A stretch of DNA of 41,917 nucleotides from a bacterium (GTDB lineage: Bacteria; Bacillota_I; Bacilli_A; RF39; UBA660). Below, one piece after another: positions 31,886-40,285 of the stretch. The stretch spans positions 1 through 41,917 of the forward strand of contig JAUNMG010000009.1 in assembly GCA_030531905.1 (NCBI GenBank), written 5' to 3'. Under the pieces are notes generated by a model, which made no database searches, had not been told where the DNA came from, and worked only from the letters and a program-made list of their open reading frames with translations. Positions within the stretch are counted from its first letter, which is position 1. Each line of letters begins with the position of its first letter. Both the position numbers and the translations under genes were made by a program.

Positions 31886-33199
31886 CATGTAATTTTTTAA
31901 TATGTAAGCATATCCTCTAGGAATCATGTCATTTTCAATTAGTTCTAAAATTTCTTCTTTTGTATACCACTTTACTTGTATTACTTCATCAGGTTGTAAT
32001 TTTAATAAATTTATATCAACAATCGTATTGGAATAAAAAACATTAAATATATAATTATTATATGGGAACTTTATTGTATCAACTTTTTTATATTTTATAT
32101 CTCTTATTCCCAATTCTTCTTCTAATTCTCTTTTTAATGTCACTTTTGGAGTTTCACCACTAAGTACATGTCCACCAGGAATTGCCCATTTATAATTATT
32201 TCTTTCAGTTGTTTGTTCAAGTAAATATTTATCTTCATTTTTTATTAATATATATGATTGCATAATATTTGTACCATTTGGAATTTCATCAACTCTTCTT
32301 ATTATAGTTTTATTAAGTTTATTGAAATTATTGTCATATAAATCTAGAATCTCTTGTTTCATGTTACCACATCTTATATTTATTATATCATGTTTTCTTC
32401 CTTTTTCTATTTCTTTTAAACTTTTATTTGGCATTGGTAAATCTTCTGGCATAATTCCACCTAATCTTTTAATGCTATTTCTTACTTCTCTACCAACTTC
32501 ATAGTGAACAGCATTTGCAGTATATTCATTATCTACATTTTCTCTTTTTAATTTAGCATCAGTTTGAGCAATTCTAAATATATTATCCGCAAGTTCTTCA
32601 CTTCCCATATTATCTAATATATCTTCTCTATATCTTAATTTCTTTCTTTTAAAAATGTCATCCGCTGTTTCACCATTATATAGTCCTTTATATCCTGCAT
32701 TATGAAATCTAGCTAAATCTTTTACTCCACTATTAACTGCTGTTTTATTTAAATTATAATTACCTTTTCTTACCTGATTTCTTCTATATAATCTTTTCTC
32801 ATCTTCTGTAAGTTCATTATACTTTTTTTCTGAAAGTTCTTGCTTTCTTGTTTGAATAGCAAAATAAGTTTGACCTAAAGCTATCGCCTCTTTTCTGGAA
32901 TCACCGTTTTGTGCAATAAGATAGCATGCATATCTTGATAACATGTAATCTTTAGTTTTTCTTTTTGTATTTGAACCAATTTGAACCATTTTGCCAACGT
33001 CGGCAAAATGGTCACCAATATTTATATTTGAATTATTACATGCTTGTTTTGATTTATTAATAACATTTTCAAATCTTCTCCATTGTGTATATTCTAATAC
33101 TTTTTGTAATTCTCTAGCTAACCAGTATTCATTACCAAATTCATCTGTATGTTTAATATCTTCAAATACTTTCTCTGTATATTCTTTTATTTCATTCAT
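31880..33199 (-). CDS. DinD-like protein fused to a C-terminal Nudix hydrolase domain
   Basis: 439 aa. Residues 1-275 match DinD (DNA-damage-inducible protein D): EYWLARELQKVLEYTQWRRFENVI, DHFADVGKMVQIGSNTKRK, DYMLSRYACYLIAQNGDSRK, GQTYFAIQTRKQEL and the C-terminal HNAGYKGLYNGETADDI and NMGSEELADNIFRIAQT. Residues about 305-439 form a Nudix domain with a complete Nudix box, GHVLSGETPKVTLKRELEEELGI, preceded by WAIPGG. Known DinD inhibits RecA filaments in E. coli. The fused Nudix suggests a nucleotide-linked substrate. ATG at 33199 follows AGGAAGATGAT, 16 bases after the comEC stop. No Gram-positive LexA box (GAACnnnnGTTC) was seen upstream. Confidence 0.88.
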   Translation of the reverse strand: MNEIKEYTEKVFEDIKHTDEFGNEYWLARELQKVLEYTQWRRFENVINKSKQACNNSNINIGDHFADVGKMVQIGSNTKRKTKDYMLSRYACYLIAQNGDSRKEAIALGQTYFAIQTRKQELSEKKYNELTEDEKRLYRRNQVRKGNYNLNKTAVNSGVKDLARFHNAGYKGLYNGETADDIFKRKKLRYREDILDNMGSEELADNIFRIAQTDAKLKRENVDNEYTANAVHYEVGREVRNSIKRLGGIMPEDLPMPNKSLKEIEKGRKHDIINIRCGNMKQEILDLYDNNFNKLNKTIIRRVDEIPNGTNIMQSYILIKNEDKYLLEQTTERNNYKWAIPGGHVLSGETPKVTLKRELEEELGIRDIKYKKVDTIKFPYNNYIFNVFYSNTIVDINLLKLQPDEVIQVKWYTKEEILELIENDMIPRGYAYILKNYMK

Positions 33200-33215
33200 T
33201 TTATCATCTTCCTTT

Positions 33216-35303
33216 CTACGAACTACAAGTCTTTATTTTTAATTTATTATTCCTAATCTTAAACATGATACTACCATCTTGATCTGTTCTATATATTTTT
33301 GAATCACTCAAATTATTTAATACTTCTTTATTGGGATGACCATATCTGTTGTTTTTGCCAACACTAATAATGGAATAATTTGGATTTATTTCATTTATAA
33401 ATTCTTTACTACTACTTGTCTTAGATCCATGGTGTCCAATTTTTAATACATCAATACCAGATATATTATATTTATTTAATATGTCTTTCTCTTTTTCTAC
33501 TCCAGCGTCTCCCATAAACATAAACTTATAACCATCAAGTTCAGTATAAATAACATTTGAATTATCATTTTCATTATCATATTCTTTTGTTTGTAAAAAA
33601 TATAGTTTGTTATTATCTATATTTAATTCTTTAATACATGAATAATATTTTATTTTCTTTTTATCTATTACTTTGATTAATTCTTTTTCTAATTCATTAA
33701 ACTCTCCACAATTAAATATAACGTTATCTACTTTAAAATTATTTACTAAATTAATAGCTTCTCCCATATGATCGTAATCCCCATGAGTCAAAATTAAATA
33801 ATCTATTTTGGAAATACCTAACTTTTTTAATACTGGTATTGTTGTATTTATAACTACTTTAGAGTCATTACTACTTTTAAATGATTTATTCTGATATGTT
33901 TCTATTCCTCCTGTATCAATTAACATATTTTTTCCTTTAGAATGAATTAATATGGAATCTCCCTGACCTACGTCAATCATCATTAAATAATTTTTATCAA
34001 ATAAAGTAGGAATAAAATAGTGAAATACTAGTAAAAGAATAAAGATTAATACTACTCTTTTATTAGAAGAACTAATCAATTTTAAAATACCTATAATTAA
34101 AATTATATAGATAAAGTAAATTAAGATATTACAACTACAAAAAATTAGTTTAGAAAAAGTAATTTTACTTAAAGTACTTGCAGTAAACTCTAAAAAAGAT
34201 ACAGATAATTCAAATACTTTTAGAACTTGTGGTACTAAAAATGAAATTAAAGCAAGAGGAAAAACTATATAGCTAATAAATGGAACATAAAATAAATTAT
34301 AAATAATGCTTAAGAAATTCAGTTGATTAAAAAAATAGAGTGATGTTGGAATTCCAACTAGAAAAGAAATAAGTGATGTTACAAATAAACTTTTAAAATA
34401 AGATTTAAAACTATTTATAAAATTTGCCATTACAATTAAACTAAAACTAATACTATAAGAGTAAATAAATGCAACATCATAAATATAAAATGGATTGATA
34501 AATAAAGAGATTGCTGCTACTAAAAGGAAGATATTTTTACTATCTATATAAGTATAGTAAATTTTATTGAAAGAAAAACAAATAAAGAAAAGTACAGCCC
34601 TTAAAATAGATACAGAAAAAGTAGTTAAAAATAAGTAAAATAATAAAATACAAGAAACTATTTTTAACCTGTTATCTTCCTTTACTTTCAACCATTTAAG
34701 AAGTTTTAATAACATTGTAGATAACAAACTTACATGCATACCACTAATCGCAAATAAATGACTTATTCCTAAATCTTGATAAGTTCTAACAACACTAGAA
34801 TCTAAAGAACTTTTATCTCCTAAAATAAAAACTTTTAAGTATTTATCTTTACATCTATTAATAACAAATTCTTTTATATGTAGAAAAATATTTTTAGAAG
34901 AAGAAATAACAGAAAGTTTTTCTATTTTAAATAGATAGTATATTTTCTTAGTTTTCAAGTATCTTTCATAATCAAAAGAATATTCATCTTTCTTTGTTAA
35001 AGGAAGACTAAATTCACCTTCTAATCTTATCTTATCACCTAAATGAATTTGCTTAATTAAATGAATCTCATCTTTATTTGTTAAATAATATGTTGCCTTT
35101 ACTTTTTCTTTATTTTTAACAATTAAACTAAGTTTATTTCCACTTAAAGAAATAGATTCTACTCTACCAATAAGTATCTTAGAGTTAAGATTTAATTTAA
35201 GTTCATGTTTGATATTAATAAATATTGCAGTGTAAATAACTGAAAGTAAAAAAATTAAATAATATAAATAATTACAAAGTAATATTTTCCTTAATCTTAG
35301 CAA
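33216..35303 (-). CDS. comEC: ComEC DNA-uptake channel
   Basis: 695-aa membrane protein that moves single-stranded DNA into the cell during transformation. An N-terminal OB-like domain (LIGRVESISLSGNKLSL) follows one or two helices. The competence domain is multi-helical with the signature LGISHLFAISGMHVSLLS. A C-terminal metallo-beta-lactamase domain follows (IDVGQGDSILIHSKGKNMLIDTGG, LTHGDYDHMGEAI, FMGDAGVEKEKD, IGHHGSKTS, YGHPNKEVL), probably degrading the non-transforming strand. TTG at 35303 has GGAG about 9 bases upstream and overlaps the end of comEA by 32 bases. Confidence 0.93.
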   Translation of the reverse strand: MLRLRKILLCNYLYYLIFLLSVIYTAIFINIKHELKLNLNSKILIGRVESISLSGNKLSLIVKNKEKVKATYYLTNKDEIHLIKQIHLGDKIRLEGEFSLPLTKKDEYSFDYERYLKTKKIYYLFKIEKLSVISSSKNIFLHIKEFVINRCKDKYLKVFILGDKSSLDSSVVRTYQDLGISHLFAISGMHVSLLSTMLLKLLKWLKVKEDNRLKIVSCILLFYLFLTTFSVSILRAVLFFICFSFNKIYYTYIDSKNIFLLVAAISLFINPFYIYDVAFIYSYSISFSLIVMANFINSFKSYFKSLFVTSLISFLVGIPTSLYFFNQLNFLSIIYNLFYVPFISYIVFPLALISFLVPQVLKVFELSVSFLEFTASTLSKITFSKLIFCSCNILIYFIYIILIIGILKLISSSNKRVVLIFILLLVFHYFIPTLFDKNYLMMIDVGQGDSILIHSKGKNMLIDTGGIETYQNKSFKSSNDSKVVINTTIPVLKKLGISKIDYLILTHGDYDHMGEAINLVNNFKVDNVIFNCGEFNELEKELIKVIDKKKIKYYSCIKELNIDNNKLYFLQTKEYDNENDNSNVIYTELDGYKFMFMGDAGVEKEKDILNKYNISGIDVLKIGHHGSKTSSSKEFINEINPNYSIISVGKNNRYGHPNKEVLNNLSDSKIYRTDQDGSIMFKIRNNKLKIKTCSS

Positions 35304-35967
35304 GTAGGCTTTCTCCTATACCACTAACATTTAACAAATCTTCAATTGCTTGATATGGCCCATGTTCTTCTCTATAAGCAATTATTGATTTAGCTTTAGC
35401 CTCACCAATACCTTCTAAAGTCATTAATTCTTCCAAAGTTGCAGTATTAATTGACACTAAATTACTTTCTTTTTCTTCACCATTTTCTTCAATACAAGCA
35501 TCATTTTCTACTTCATTTACTCCATTAATACATCCATCTTGAATTTGTTGCTCTTCCTCTTTGACTTTTTTAAAGTTTTCTACCTGATAAGAACTATAAA
35601 CTATAATTACCATTTCATCCTTAAGTTTCTTACTTAAATTTAAAACACTAGTATCAGCACCTTCTAAAACTCCACCCGCAGCATTTATCGCATCAATTAC
35701 TCTGCTTTCTTCTTTTAATTTGTAAATTCCAGGATTTACAACAAATCCTTTCACGTCAACCATGATTTCTTTTGCTATATTTTCTTCCAATTCTTGTTTC
35801 TTATTCTTTTTAGTCGTCTCTTTCTTCTTTTGCAAAACTATTTTTTCTTTAGGTTTAGAATCTTTTTCATTAAAAAATGAAAAGTAAGAAATTACACCTC
35901 CACCAACTAAAATGAGACAAAAAAGAAAAATTAATATTTGCTTTCGATATCTATAATGAAATGACAT
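35272..35967 (-). CDS. comEA: ComEA DNA receptor
   Basis: 231-aa membrane-anchored competence protein that binds double-stranded DNA at the cell surface. One N-terminal helix (about residues 10-28), a Lys-rich linker, an SLBB domain (VDVKGFVVNPGIYKLKEESRVIDAINAAGGV) and a C-terminal helix-hairpin-helix domain (VSINTATLEELMTLEGIGEAKAKSIIAYREEHGPY...LLNVSGIG). The linker between the SLBB and HhH domains carries two Cys (DGCINGV, DACIEE). ATG at 35967 follows TAGGAGG. Operon with comEC, whose start overlaps its end. Confidence 0.92.
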   Translation of the reverse strand: MSFHYRYRKQILIFLFCLILVGGGVISYFSFFNEKDSKPKEKIVLQKKKETTKKNKKQELEENIAKEIMVDVKGFVVNPGIYKLKEESRVIDAINAAGGVLEGADTSVLNLSKKLKDEMVIIVYSSYQVENFKKVKEEEQQIQDGCINGVNEVENDACIEENGEEKESNLVSINTATLEELMTLEGIGEAKAKSIIAYREEHGPYQAIEDLLNVSGIGESLLAKIKENITL

Positions 35968-36003
35968 ATAACTACCTCCTACAAATATTATTGTAGAAAA
36001 AAA

Positions 36004-36022
36004 GAAAAGTTGCTTACTTTTC
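36004..36022 (-). terminator. Terminator overlapping the end of the second SEDS gene
   Basis: Stem GAAAAGT/ACTTTTC with a 5-base loop, then T7 on the minus strand. Confidence 0.75.
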
Positions 36023-37171
36023 CTTTAATGAATCTCTTATTTTATTTTCAATATTTACTCTTTGAACTATTGTTAACGCTGCAACTAGGCAAATTGTAAA
36101 TGAACCTCCATAACTCATAAATGGAAGAGGTACACCGGTTAACGGAATTAGACCAAATAAACCTAGAAGATTTACAGCTATATGACAGAAGATGTAAATA
36201 GCTACTCCATAACACATCAATGATCCTCTATTAGTATAACTATTTCTTCCAATTAGTAAAATTCTATATAAAACAAACATATATAAAAGAATGATTCCAA
36301 CTCCAAAAATTGATCCCATTTCTTCTACTATAACTGCAAATATAAAATCTGTATAAGGTTCCGGTAAATATAAATATTTTTGAGTAGAATTACCTAACCC
36401 TACACCAGTAAGTCCTCCATTATTAATCGCAATATAACCATTACACACTTGGGAACCATTAGTTAAAAGTTTAGAACAAGGATTTCTAAAATCAAATCTA
36501 GAAAGTTGTCTTGCTTGTAACAAGCTTCCTCCTGTTGTTACTATGGTCATTAAAACTACTGCGATAGCTCCAACACATCCAAGTAATGTTTTTGACTTTA
36601 TTTCTTTGGAAATTGGTGATGCAACAAACAAGAAAAAAACAATTGCTGAGAAAATTATAGCAGTACCTAAGTCCGGTTGTAACATAATTAGTACAGCAAT
36701 ACTTGCTGCAACAAACAAAGGAAATAGAGATTTTGTATAAGAATCTAATCCTTTAGAATTAACTTCATAATATCTCGACATCCAAATAATAATAATTACT
36801 TTTATAAATTCACTTGGCTGAACACTAAAGAAACCAAAATCAAACCAACTTATAGCTTTATTAACCGCTTTACCATAGATAAGAAGTATTACTAAACTAG
36901 CACTTATACCTACAAGTAAAATCCATGAAAGCATCCCATATACTTTTGTATTAAATTTTATCATTATAAGAGAAAATATTAAACTAACAATTAAAAATAT
37001 TCCTTGTTTTATAAAATAATTATAAGGACTAACTGCATGAGACATATAAGCTGTTACATTAGATGAAGAAAAGACCATAATTAAACCAATCACAAATAAA
37101 ATTATTGTTGTGAATAATAATGGCATATCTAAATATCTTAAAATATGTTTTTCCTTTTGTTTTTTAGCCAT
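36014..37171 (-). CDS. SEDS-family peptidoglycan glycosyltransferase (FtsW/RodA family), second copy
   Basis: 385-aa polytopic protein with about ten helices. SEDS motifs: AISWFDFGFFSVQPSEFIKV, MLQPDLGTAIIF, INNGGLTGVGLGNSTQKYLYLPEPYTDFIFAVIVEEMG and LIPLTGVPLPFMSYGGSFTI. The extracellular loop contains two Cys (NPCSKLLTNGSQVCNGY), unusual for this family and possibly a disulfide. Start MAKKQKEKHI at 37171. The SEDS gene at 6743-7831 is clearly different, so the two likely split roles among division, elongation or sporulation; I cannot assign which. Upstream of comEA but separated by its terminator. Confidence 0.88.
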   Translation of the reverse strand: MAKKQKEKHILRYLDMPLLFTTIILFVIGLIMVFSSSNVTAYMSHAVSPYNYFIKQGIFLIVSLIFSLIMIKFNTKVYGMLSWILLVGISASLVILLIYGKAVNKAISWFDFGFFSVQPSEFIKVIIIIWMSRYYEVNSKGLDSYTKSLFPLFVAASIAVLIMLQPDLGTAIIFSAIVFFLFVASPISKEIKSKTLLGCVGAIAVVLMTIVTTGGSLLQARQLSRFDFRNPCSKLLTNGSQVCNGYIAINNGGLTGVGLGNSTQKYLYLPEPYTDFIFAVIVEEMGSIFGVGIILLYMFVLYRILLIGRNSYTNRGSLMCYGVAIYIFCHIAVNLLGLFGLIPLTGVPLPFMSYGGSFTICLVAALTIVQRVNIENKIRDSLKEK

Positions 37172-37253
37172 ACATCTCTTACCTTTCTTATATTATAATA
37201 ACATAATTTTCTAATAATTTATAGCCTAATATACTTTTAGACAACTTTAATTA

Positions 37254-37280
37254 ACAAAATACAAAAATTTACATAACTTA
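37254..37280 (+). promoter_or_regulatory. Possible SigK-type promoter of the YjcZ-like gene
   Basis: AC at 37254-37255, 16 bases, then CATAACTTA at 37272-37280, matching the mother-cell SigK consensus (AC, 16-17, CATAnnnTA). A TATAAT also overlaps but lacks a well-spaced -35. This short consensus occurs by chance fairly often. Confidence 0.3.
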
Positions 37281-37311
37281 TAATAGATTAAGTAAAAGGA
37301 GGCTATGTCAT

Positions 37312-37479
37312 ATGTATTACTATGGTGGCGGATCAAATTGTGGTTGTTCACAATCATATCCACAAATGTGTTATCCAACTAGTTGTTGTGGAAATAATAA
37401 CAACAGCTCTATCTATGCAATTATTTTAGTATTATTTATTCTTTTAGTTATTGTTATTGGAACTCGTTGGGCTCAATAA
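37312..37479 (+). CDS. YjcZ-like small membrane protein
   Basis: 55 aa. A Gly/Tyr/Cys-rich N-terminus (MYYYGGGSNCGCSQSYPQMC, then YPTSCCG) and one C-terminal helix SIYAIILVLFILLVIVIGTRW, the pattern of YjcZ/YhjQ-type sporulation-associated peptides (Gly/Tyr head, FALIVVLFILLIIVG tail). The head has five cysteines, unusual for the family and suggestive of metal binding or spore-coat cross-linking. AAAGGAGG lies 9 bases before the ATG at 37312; the ATG at 37305 is too close to it. Own terminator downstream. Confidence 0.7.
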   Translation: MYYYGGGSNCGCSQSYPQMCYPTSCCGNNNNSSIYAIILVLFILLVIVIGTRWAQ

Positions 37480-37491
37480 TATAATTTTTAT

Positions 37492-37513
37492 AAGAAAACT
37501 ACCATGTTTTCTT
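37492..37513 (+). terminator. Terminator after the YjcZ-like gene
   Basis: Stem AAGAAAAC/GTTTTCTT with a 6-base loop followed by T-rich sequence on the plus strand. Confidence 0.8.
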
Positions 37514-37570
37514 TTTTTTGCTTTAAAAAACAAAACATTTCTGATAAAATATAGACGAGGAAGTGATACG

Positions 37571-38119
37571 ATGTTAAAAACTAAAGATATTATAGATGAA
37601 AAAGATAAAAGATTAAGACAAGTTAGTAAAGATGTAGTTTTACCTTTATCAGATGAAGATAAAAAGCATATAGATGAAATGATTGAATACTTAACTAATA
37701 GCCAAATTGAGGAATTAGCAGAAAAATATGATTTAAGACCTGGTATGGGACTATCTGCAATTCAACTTGGTATTCCTAAAAGATATTTCGTTGTTGTTAA
37801 TGAATACGATGAAGGAAAATTTGAAAACTATATAATTATTAATCCAAAGATTGTATCTAATTCAATGGAAAAGATTTACGTTGAATTAGGAGAAGGATGT
37901 TTAAGTGTTAATCGTGAAATTGATGGAATTGTTCCAAGATACGCAAGAGTTACTGTTGAAGGATATGACGAGAAAGGAAATAAAATAAGAGTTAGAGCCC
38001 GTGAAGAAGTTGCTATCGCCTTTCAACATGAAATAGATCATTTAAACGGAATATTATTCTATGACCATATTGATAAAAACAATCCTTATAAAGATCAAGA
38101 TAAATATAGAGCAATATAA
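37571..38119 (+). CDS. def: Peptide deformylase
   Basis: 182-aa metalloenzyme removing the N-formyl group from nascent proteins. Motif 1 GMGLSAIQLG, motif 2 GEGCLS (metal Cys), motif 3 FQHEIDHLNGILFYD (HExDH: two metal His, catalytic Glu). The insertion before motif 1 and the EGCLSVNREI context place it with type 2 (Gram-positive) deformylases. ATG at 37571 follows GAGGAAGTGAT; the reading frame is open to 37451 but that part overlaps the preceding gene and terminator. No fmt beside it. Confidence 0.93.
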   Translation: MLKTKDIIDEKDKRLRQVSKDVVLPLSDEDKKHIDEMIEYLTNSQIEELAEKYDLRPGMGLSAIQLGIPKRYFVVVNEYDEGKFENYIIINPKIVSNSMEKIYVELGEGCLSVNREIDGIVPRYARVTVEGYDEKGNKIRVRAREEVAIAFQHEIDHLNGILFYDHIDKNNPYKDQDKYRAI

Positions 38120-38128
38120 TACTTATAA

Positions 38129-38160
38129 CTACATTTTAAATAAAAATGTAGTTTTTTTTT
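38129..38160 (+). terminator. Terminator after def
   Basis: Stem CTACATTTT/AAAATGTAG with a short A/T loop, then nine or ten T on the plus strand. Confidence 0.85.
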
Positions 38161-38208
38161 AGAATAATTATAAGTAATTAAGCTATACTATTATTAAGGT
38201 GATTAATT

Positions 38209-38727
38209 ATGAATTATAAGAAATTATTTCTTAATACAACAATTATTTTTATACTTTGTTCTATCTTTCATTTTGTCTATAATTTTATACCAAACTTCAT
38301 AACAAGCTTATTTTTTCCTGTAAATGAAAGTATTTGGGAACATTTAAAGATGATTTTTTCATCGACGGTACTATTTAGTTTTATATATAATGCTATTTAT
38401 CACGAAGAAAATTTTCTTTTAAGAGCTTATGTAAGAAGTATGGCAACCATTATAATTTTATTAATACTATACTTACCTCTTAGATTTATGTTTGGAGAAA
38501 TTATGATTGTAACTTTAATAGTACTATATATATCTATATTTATAAGTGAAATTATTGTAAGTAAAATATCAACAAAAAAGCACTATAAAACTTTAAATCT
38601 TATTAGTGCTATACTACTTATCATTAATTTATTTTTATTTATTATTTTCACATACTATCCACCTAAAAATTTCTTATTTTTAGATACAGAAAGTAATAAA
38701 TATGCAATTGATATTTTAAATAAGTGA
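38209..38727 (+). CDS. DUF6512-type integral membrane protein
   Basis: 172 aa with about five transmembrane helices. The segment FFPVNESIWEHLKMIFSSTVL near residue 35 is the hallmark of DUF6512 (NESIWEHxK). Function unknown. ATG at 38209 has AAGGTGAT upstream. Its 3' end overlaps the end of yqeH on the opposite strand by 12 bases, and no separate terminator is visible there. Confidence 0.8.
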   Translation: MNYKKLFLNTTIIFILCSIFHFVYNFIPNFITSLFFPVNESIWEHLKMIFSSTVLFSFIYNAIYHEENFLLRAYVRSMATIIILLILYLPLRFMFGEIMIVTLIVLYISIFISEIIVSKISTKKHYKTLNLISAILLIINLFLFIIFTYYPPKNFLFLDTESNKYAIDILNK

Positions 38728-39729
38728 TTGACGTATAAATGTTTTAATATTTTTATCAATATAAACATCTATAACTCCTTTATTAACAATTTTTACAAAT
38801 CCTAAACCATTTATGACTAAATCGGAATCGTATTTAACCTCATAAGTGGTTTTATTTTTTTCTTTTAAGTCTTCATGTTTTGGATTAATAAATCTTTTTA
38901 CTTTTAAATCATTAGATATAAATAAAGTAAAACTATTTTTTTCTCCTTCTTTATAATCAATTCTAACAATATCTTCTATTACTAGACTTTGGTTCTTTCT
39001 TAATTGATATGTTCTTGGTTTAATTTCTTTCTTAGGACTTATTTTCTTTAACATCTTAGGATCCATATAGTTAACTATAGAACTCATATCTACAAGACCT
39101 GGAGTATCAATTAGTGTTAAGTAATCATTAATTTCTATTTCTACTGTATCTAGTGTTGTTGATGGTAATGGTGACATTGTTAATTCTTTATCATTTGATG
39201 TTGAGTAGTTCTTAATTAGTTTATTGATTAAGGTTGATTTACCAGCATTAGTATGTCCTACTACATAGACATTTTTACTAGTTTGAAGGCTTTTAATTCT
39301 TTTTAGTAAATAATCTATATTAAAGTTTTTCTCAACACTAACAACAATAATTTCTTCAAAAAAAGTATCATTTTCTTTGAAATATTCAACTAATTTTTCT
39401 TCTTTAATACTTTTAGGAAGAATATCTCTTTTATTTAAAACTAAAATAATTTTATTTTTGATATATTCTCTTATCTTTAAAATATCTTCTTCTAAATTTA
39501 ATAAATCAGTAACATATAAAACTAAATCTTTAGTTTGTCCTACTCCTTTTAATATTTCCAAATATTCTTCATTAGATTTAGCAACCACTTGATATTCACC
39601 ATAGTTTTTCATTCTAAAACATCTTTGACAAATATCATTTTCTAAACTAGTTGTATACCCTTCTTGAAGCATGTTATCATCTTGAAGAACGACCCCACAG
39701 CCACTACATTTTTTTATCTCACTACTCAT
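38716..39729 (-). CDS. yqeH: YqeH ribosome-assembly GTPase
   Basis: About 337 aa. N-terminal zinc finger (CSGCGVVLQ...CQRCFRMKNY), then a circularly permuted GTPase with motif order G4-G5-G1-G2-G3: LVLNKRDI (G4), VVSVEK (G5), VVGHTNAGKSTLINKL (G1), PSTTLDT (G2), LIDTPG (G3). A C-terminal RNA-binding-like region follows. YqeH is needed for 30S subunit maturation in Bacillus. Start at the ATG at 39729 (MSSEIKKC) with AGAGGAAAG upstream; it overlaps the yqeG end by 8 bases, the conserved yqeG-yqeH order. Confidence 0.92.
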   Translation of the reverse strand: MSSEIKKCSGCGVVLQDDNMLQEGYTTSLENDICQRCFRMKNYGEYQVVAKSNEEYLEILKGVGQTKDLVLYVTDLLNLEEDILKIREYIKNKIILVLNKRDILPKSIKEEKLVEYFKENDTFFEEIIVVSVEKNFNIDYLLKRIKSLQTSKNVYVVGHTNAGKSTLINKLIKNYSTSNDKELTMSPLPSTTLDTVEIEINDYLTLIDTPGLVDMSSIVNYMDPKMLKKISPKKEIKPRTYQLRKNQSLVIEDIVRIDYKEGEKNSFTLFISNDLKVKRFINPKHEDLKEKNKTTYEVKYDSDLVINGLGFVKIVNKGVIDVYIDKNIKTFIRQSLI

Positions 39730-40240
39730 AATACTTTCCTCTTTCAAAAATACCTTTTTTTCTATATTTTTCTATTATATTATTTTCTATTTTTCTATTT
39801 AAACTTGTTATTTTTAAATCTTTTTTACCAAGTGGTTCTACTAAAGCTGTTTTAATACCAAATAATTTTCCTGATAAGATATCAGTTACTAATTGATCTC
39901 CTATCATCAACATTTCATTTTTTTCTAAATTATAACGCTTTTTAATTTTTCCTAATCCCACAGTCAAAGGTTTCATCGCAAATGAAACAGCATCTAGTTC
40001 TAATTCATTTTTATATTTGGCGATTCTTTTTTCTGTATTATTAGAAATAATAATTACTAAAAAATCTTTTTTTAATCTTTTAATAAGTTTTTTTGTTTTA
40101 TCTGGACAATACTCTTCATCTATTAAACCTAAAGTATTATCTAAATCAAAAACAAGACATTTTATATTAGATTTTAATAATTTTTTATAGTCTATATCAA
40201 ATATACTTTGTTTATAAATATCTGGTTTTAAATATGCCAT
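39722..40240 (-). CDS. yqeG: YqeG-family HAD phosphatase (subclass IIIA)
   Basis: 172-aa HAD-superfamily phosphatase. Motif I LVFDLDNTL (nucleophile Asp), motif II IIISNNTEKR, motif III Lys in AMKPLTVGL, motif IV MIGDQLVTDI. Bacterial relative of mitochondrial PTPMT/Gep4-type phosphatidylglycerophosphatases; in bacilli it is fixed next to yqeH, so the in vivo substrate could be phosphatidylglycerophosphate or unrelated. ATG at 40240 follows AGGTGAA. Co-transcribed with yqeH. Confidence 0.9.
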   Translation of the reverse strand: MAYLKPDIYKQSIFDIDYKKLLKSNIKCLVFDLDNTLGLIDEEYCPDKTKKLIKRLKKDFLVIIISNNTEKRIAKYKNELELDAVSFAMKPLTVGLGKIKKRYNLEKNEMLMIGDQLVTDILSGKLFGIKTALVEPLGKKDLKITSLNRKIENNIIEKYRKKGIFERGKYYE

Positions 40241-40285
40241 TTAACTTCACCTATTTAATATTATACTATTTTTTAGATAAAATTA

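Noticed and set aside
33200..33260. LexA (SOS) box in front of the DinD-Nudix gene
   Set aside because: No GAACnnnnGTTC-type sequence; the gene follows comEC by 16 bases and is probably read with it.
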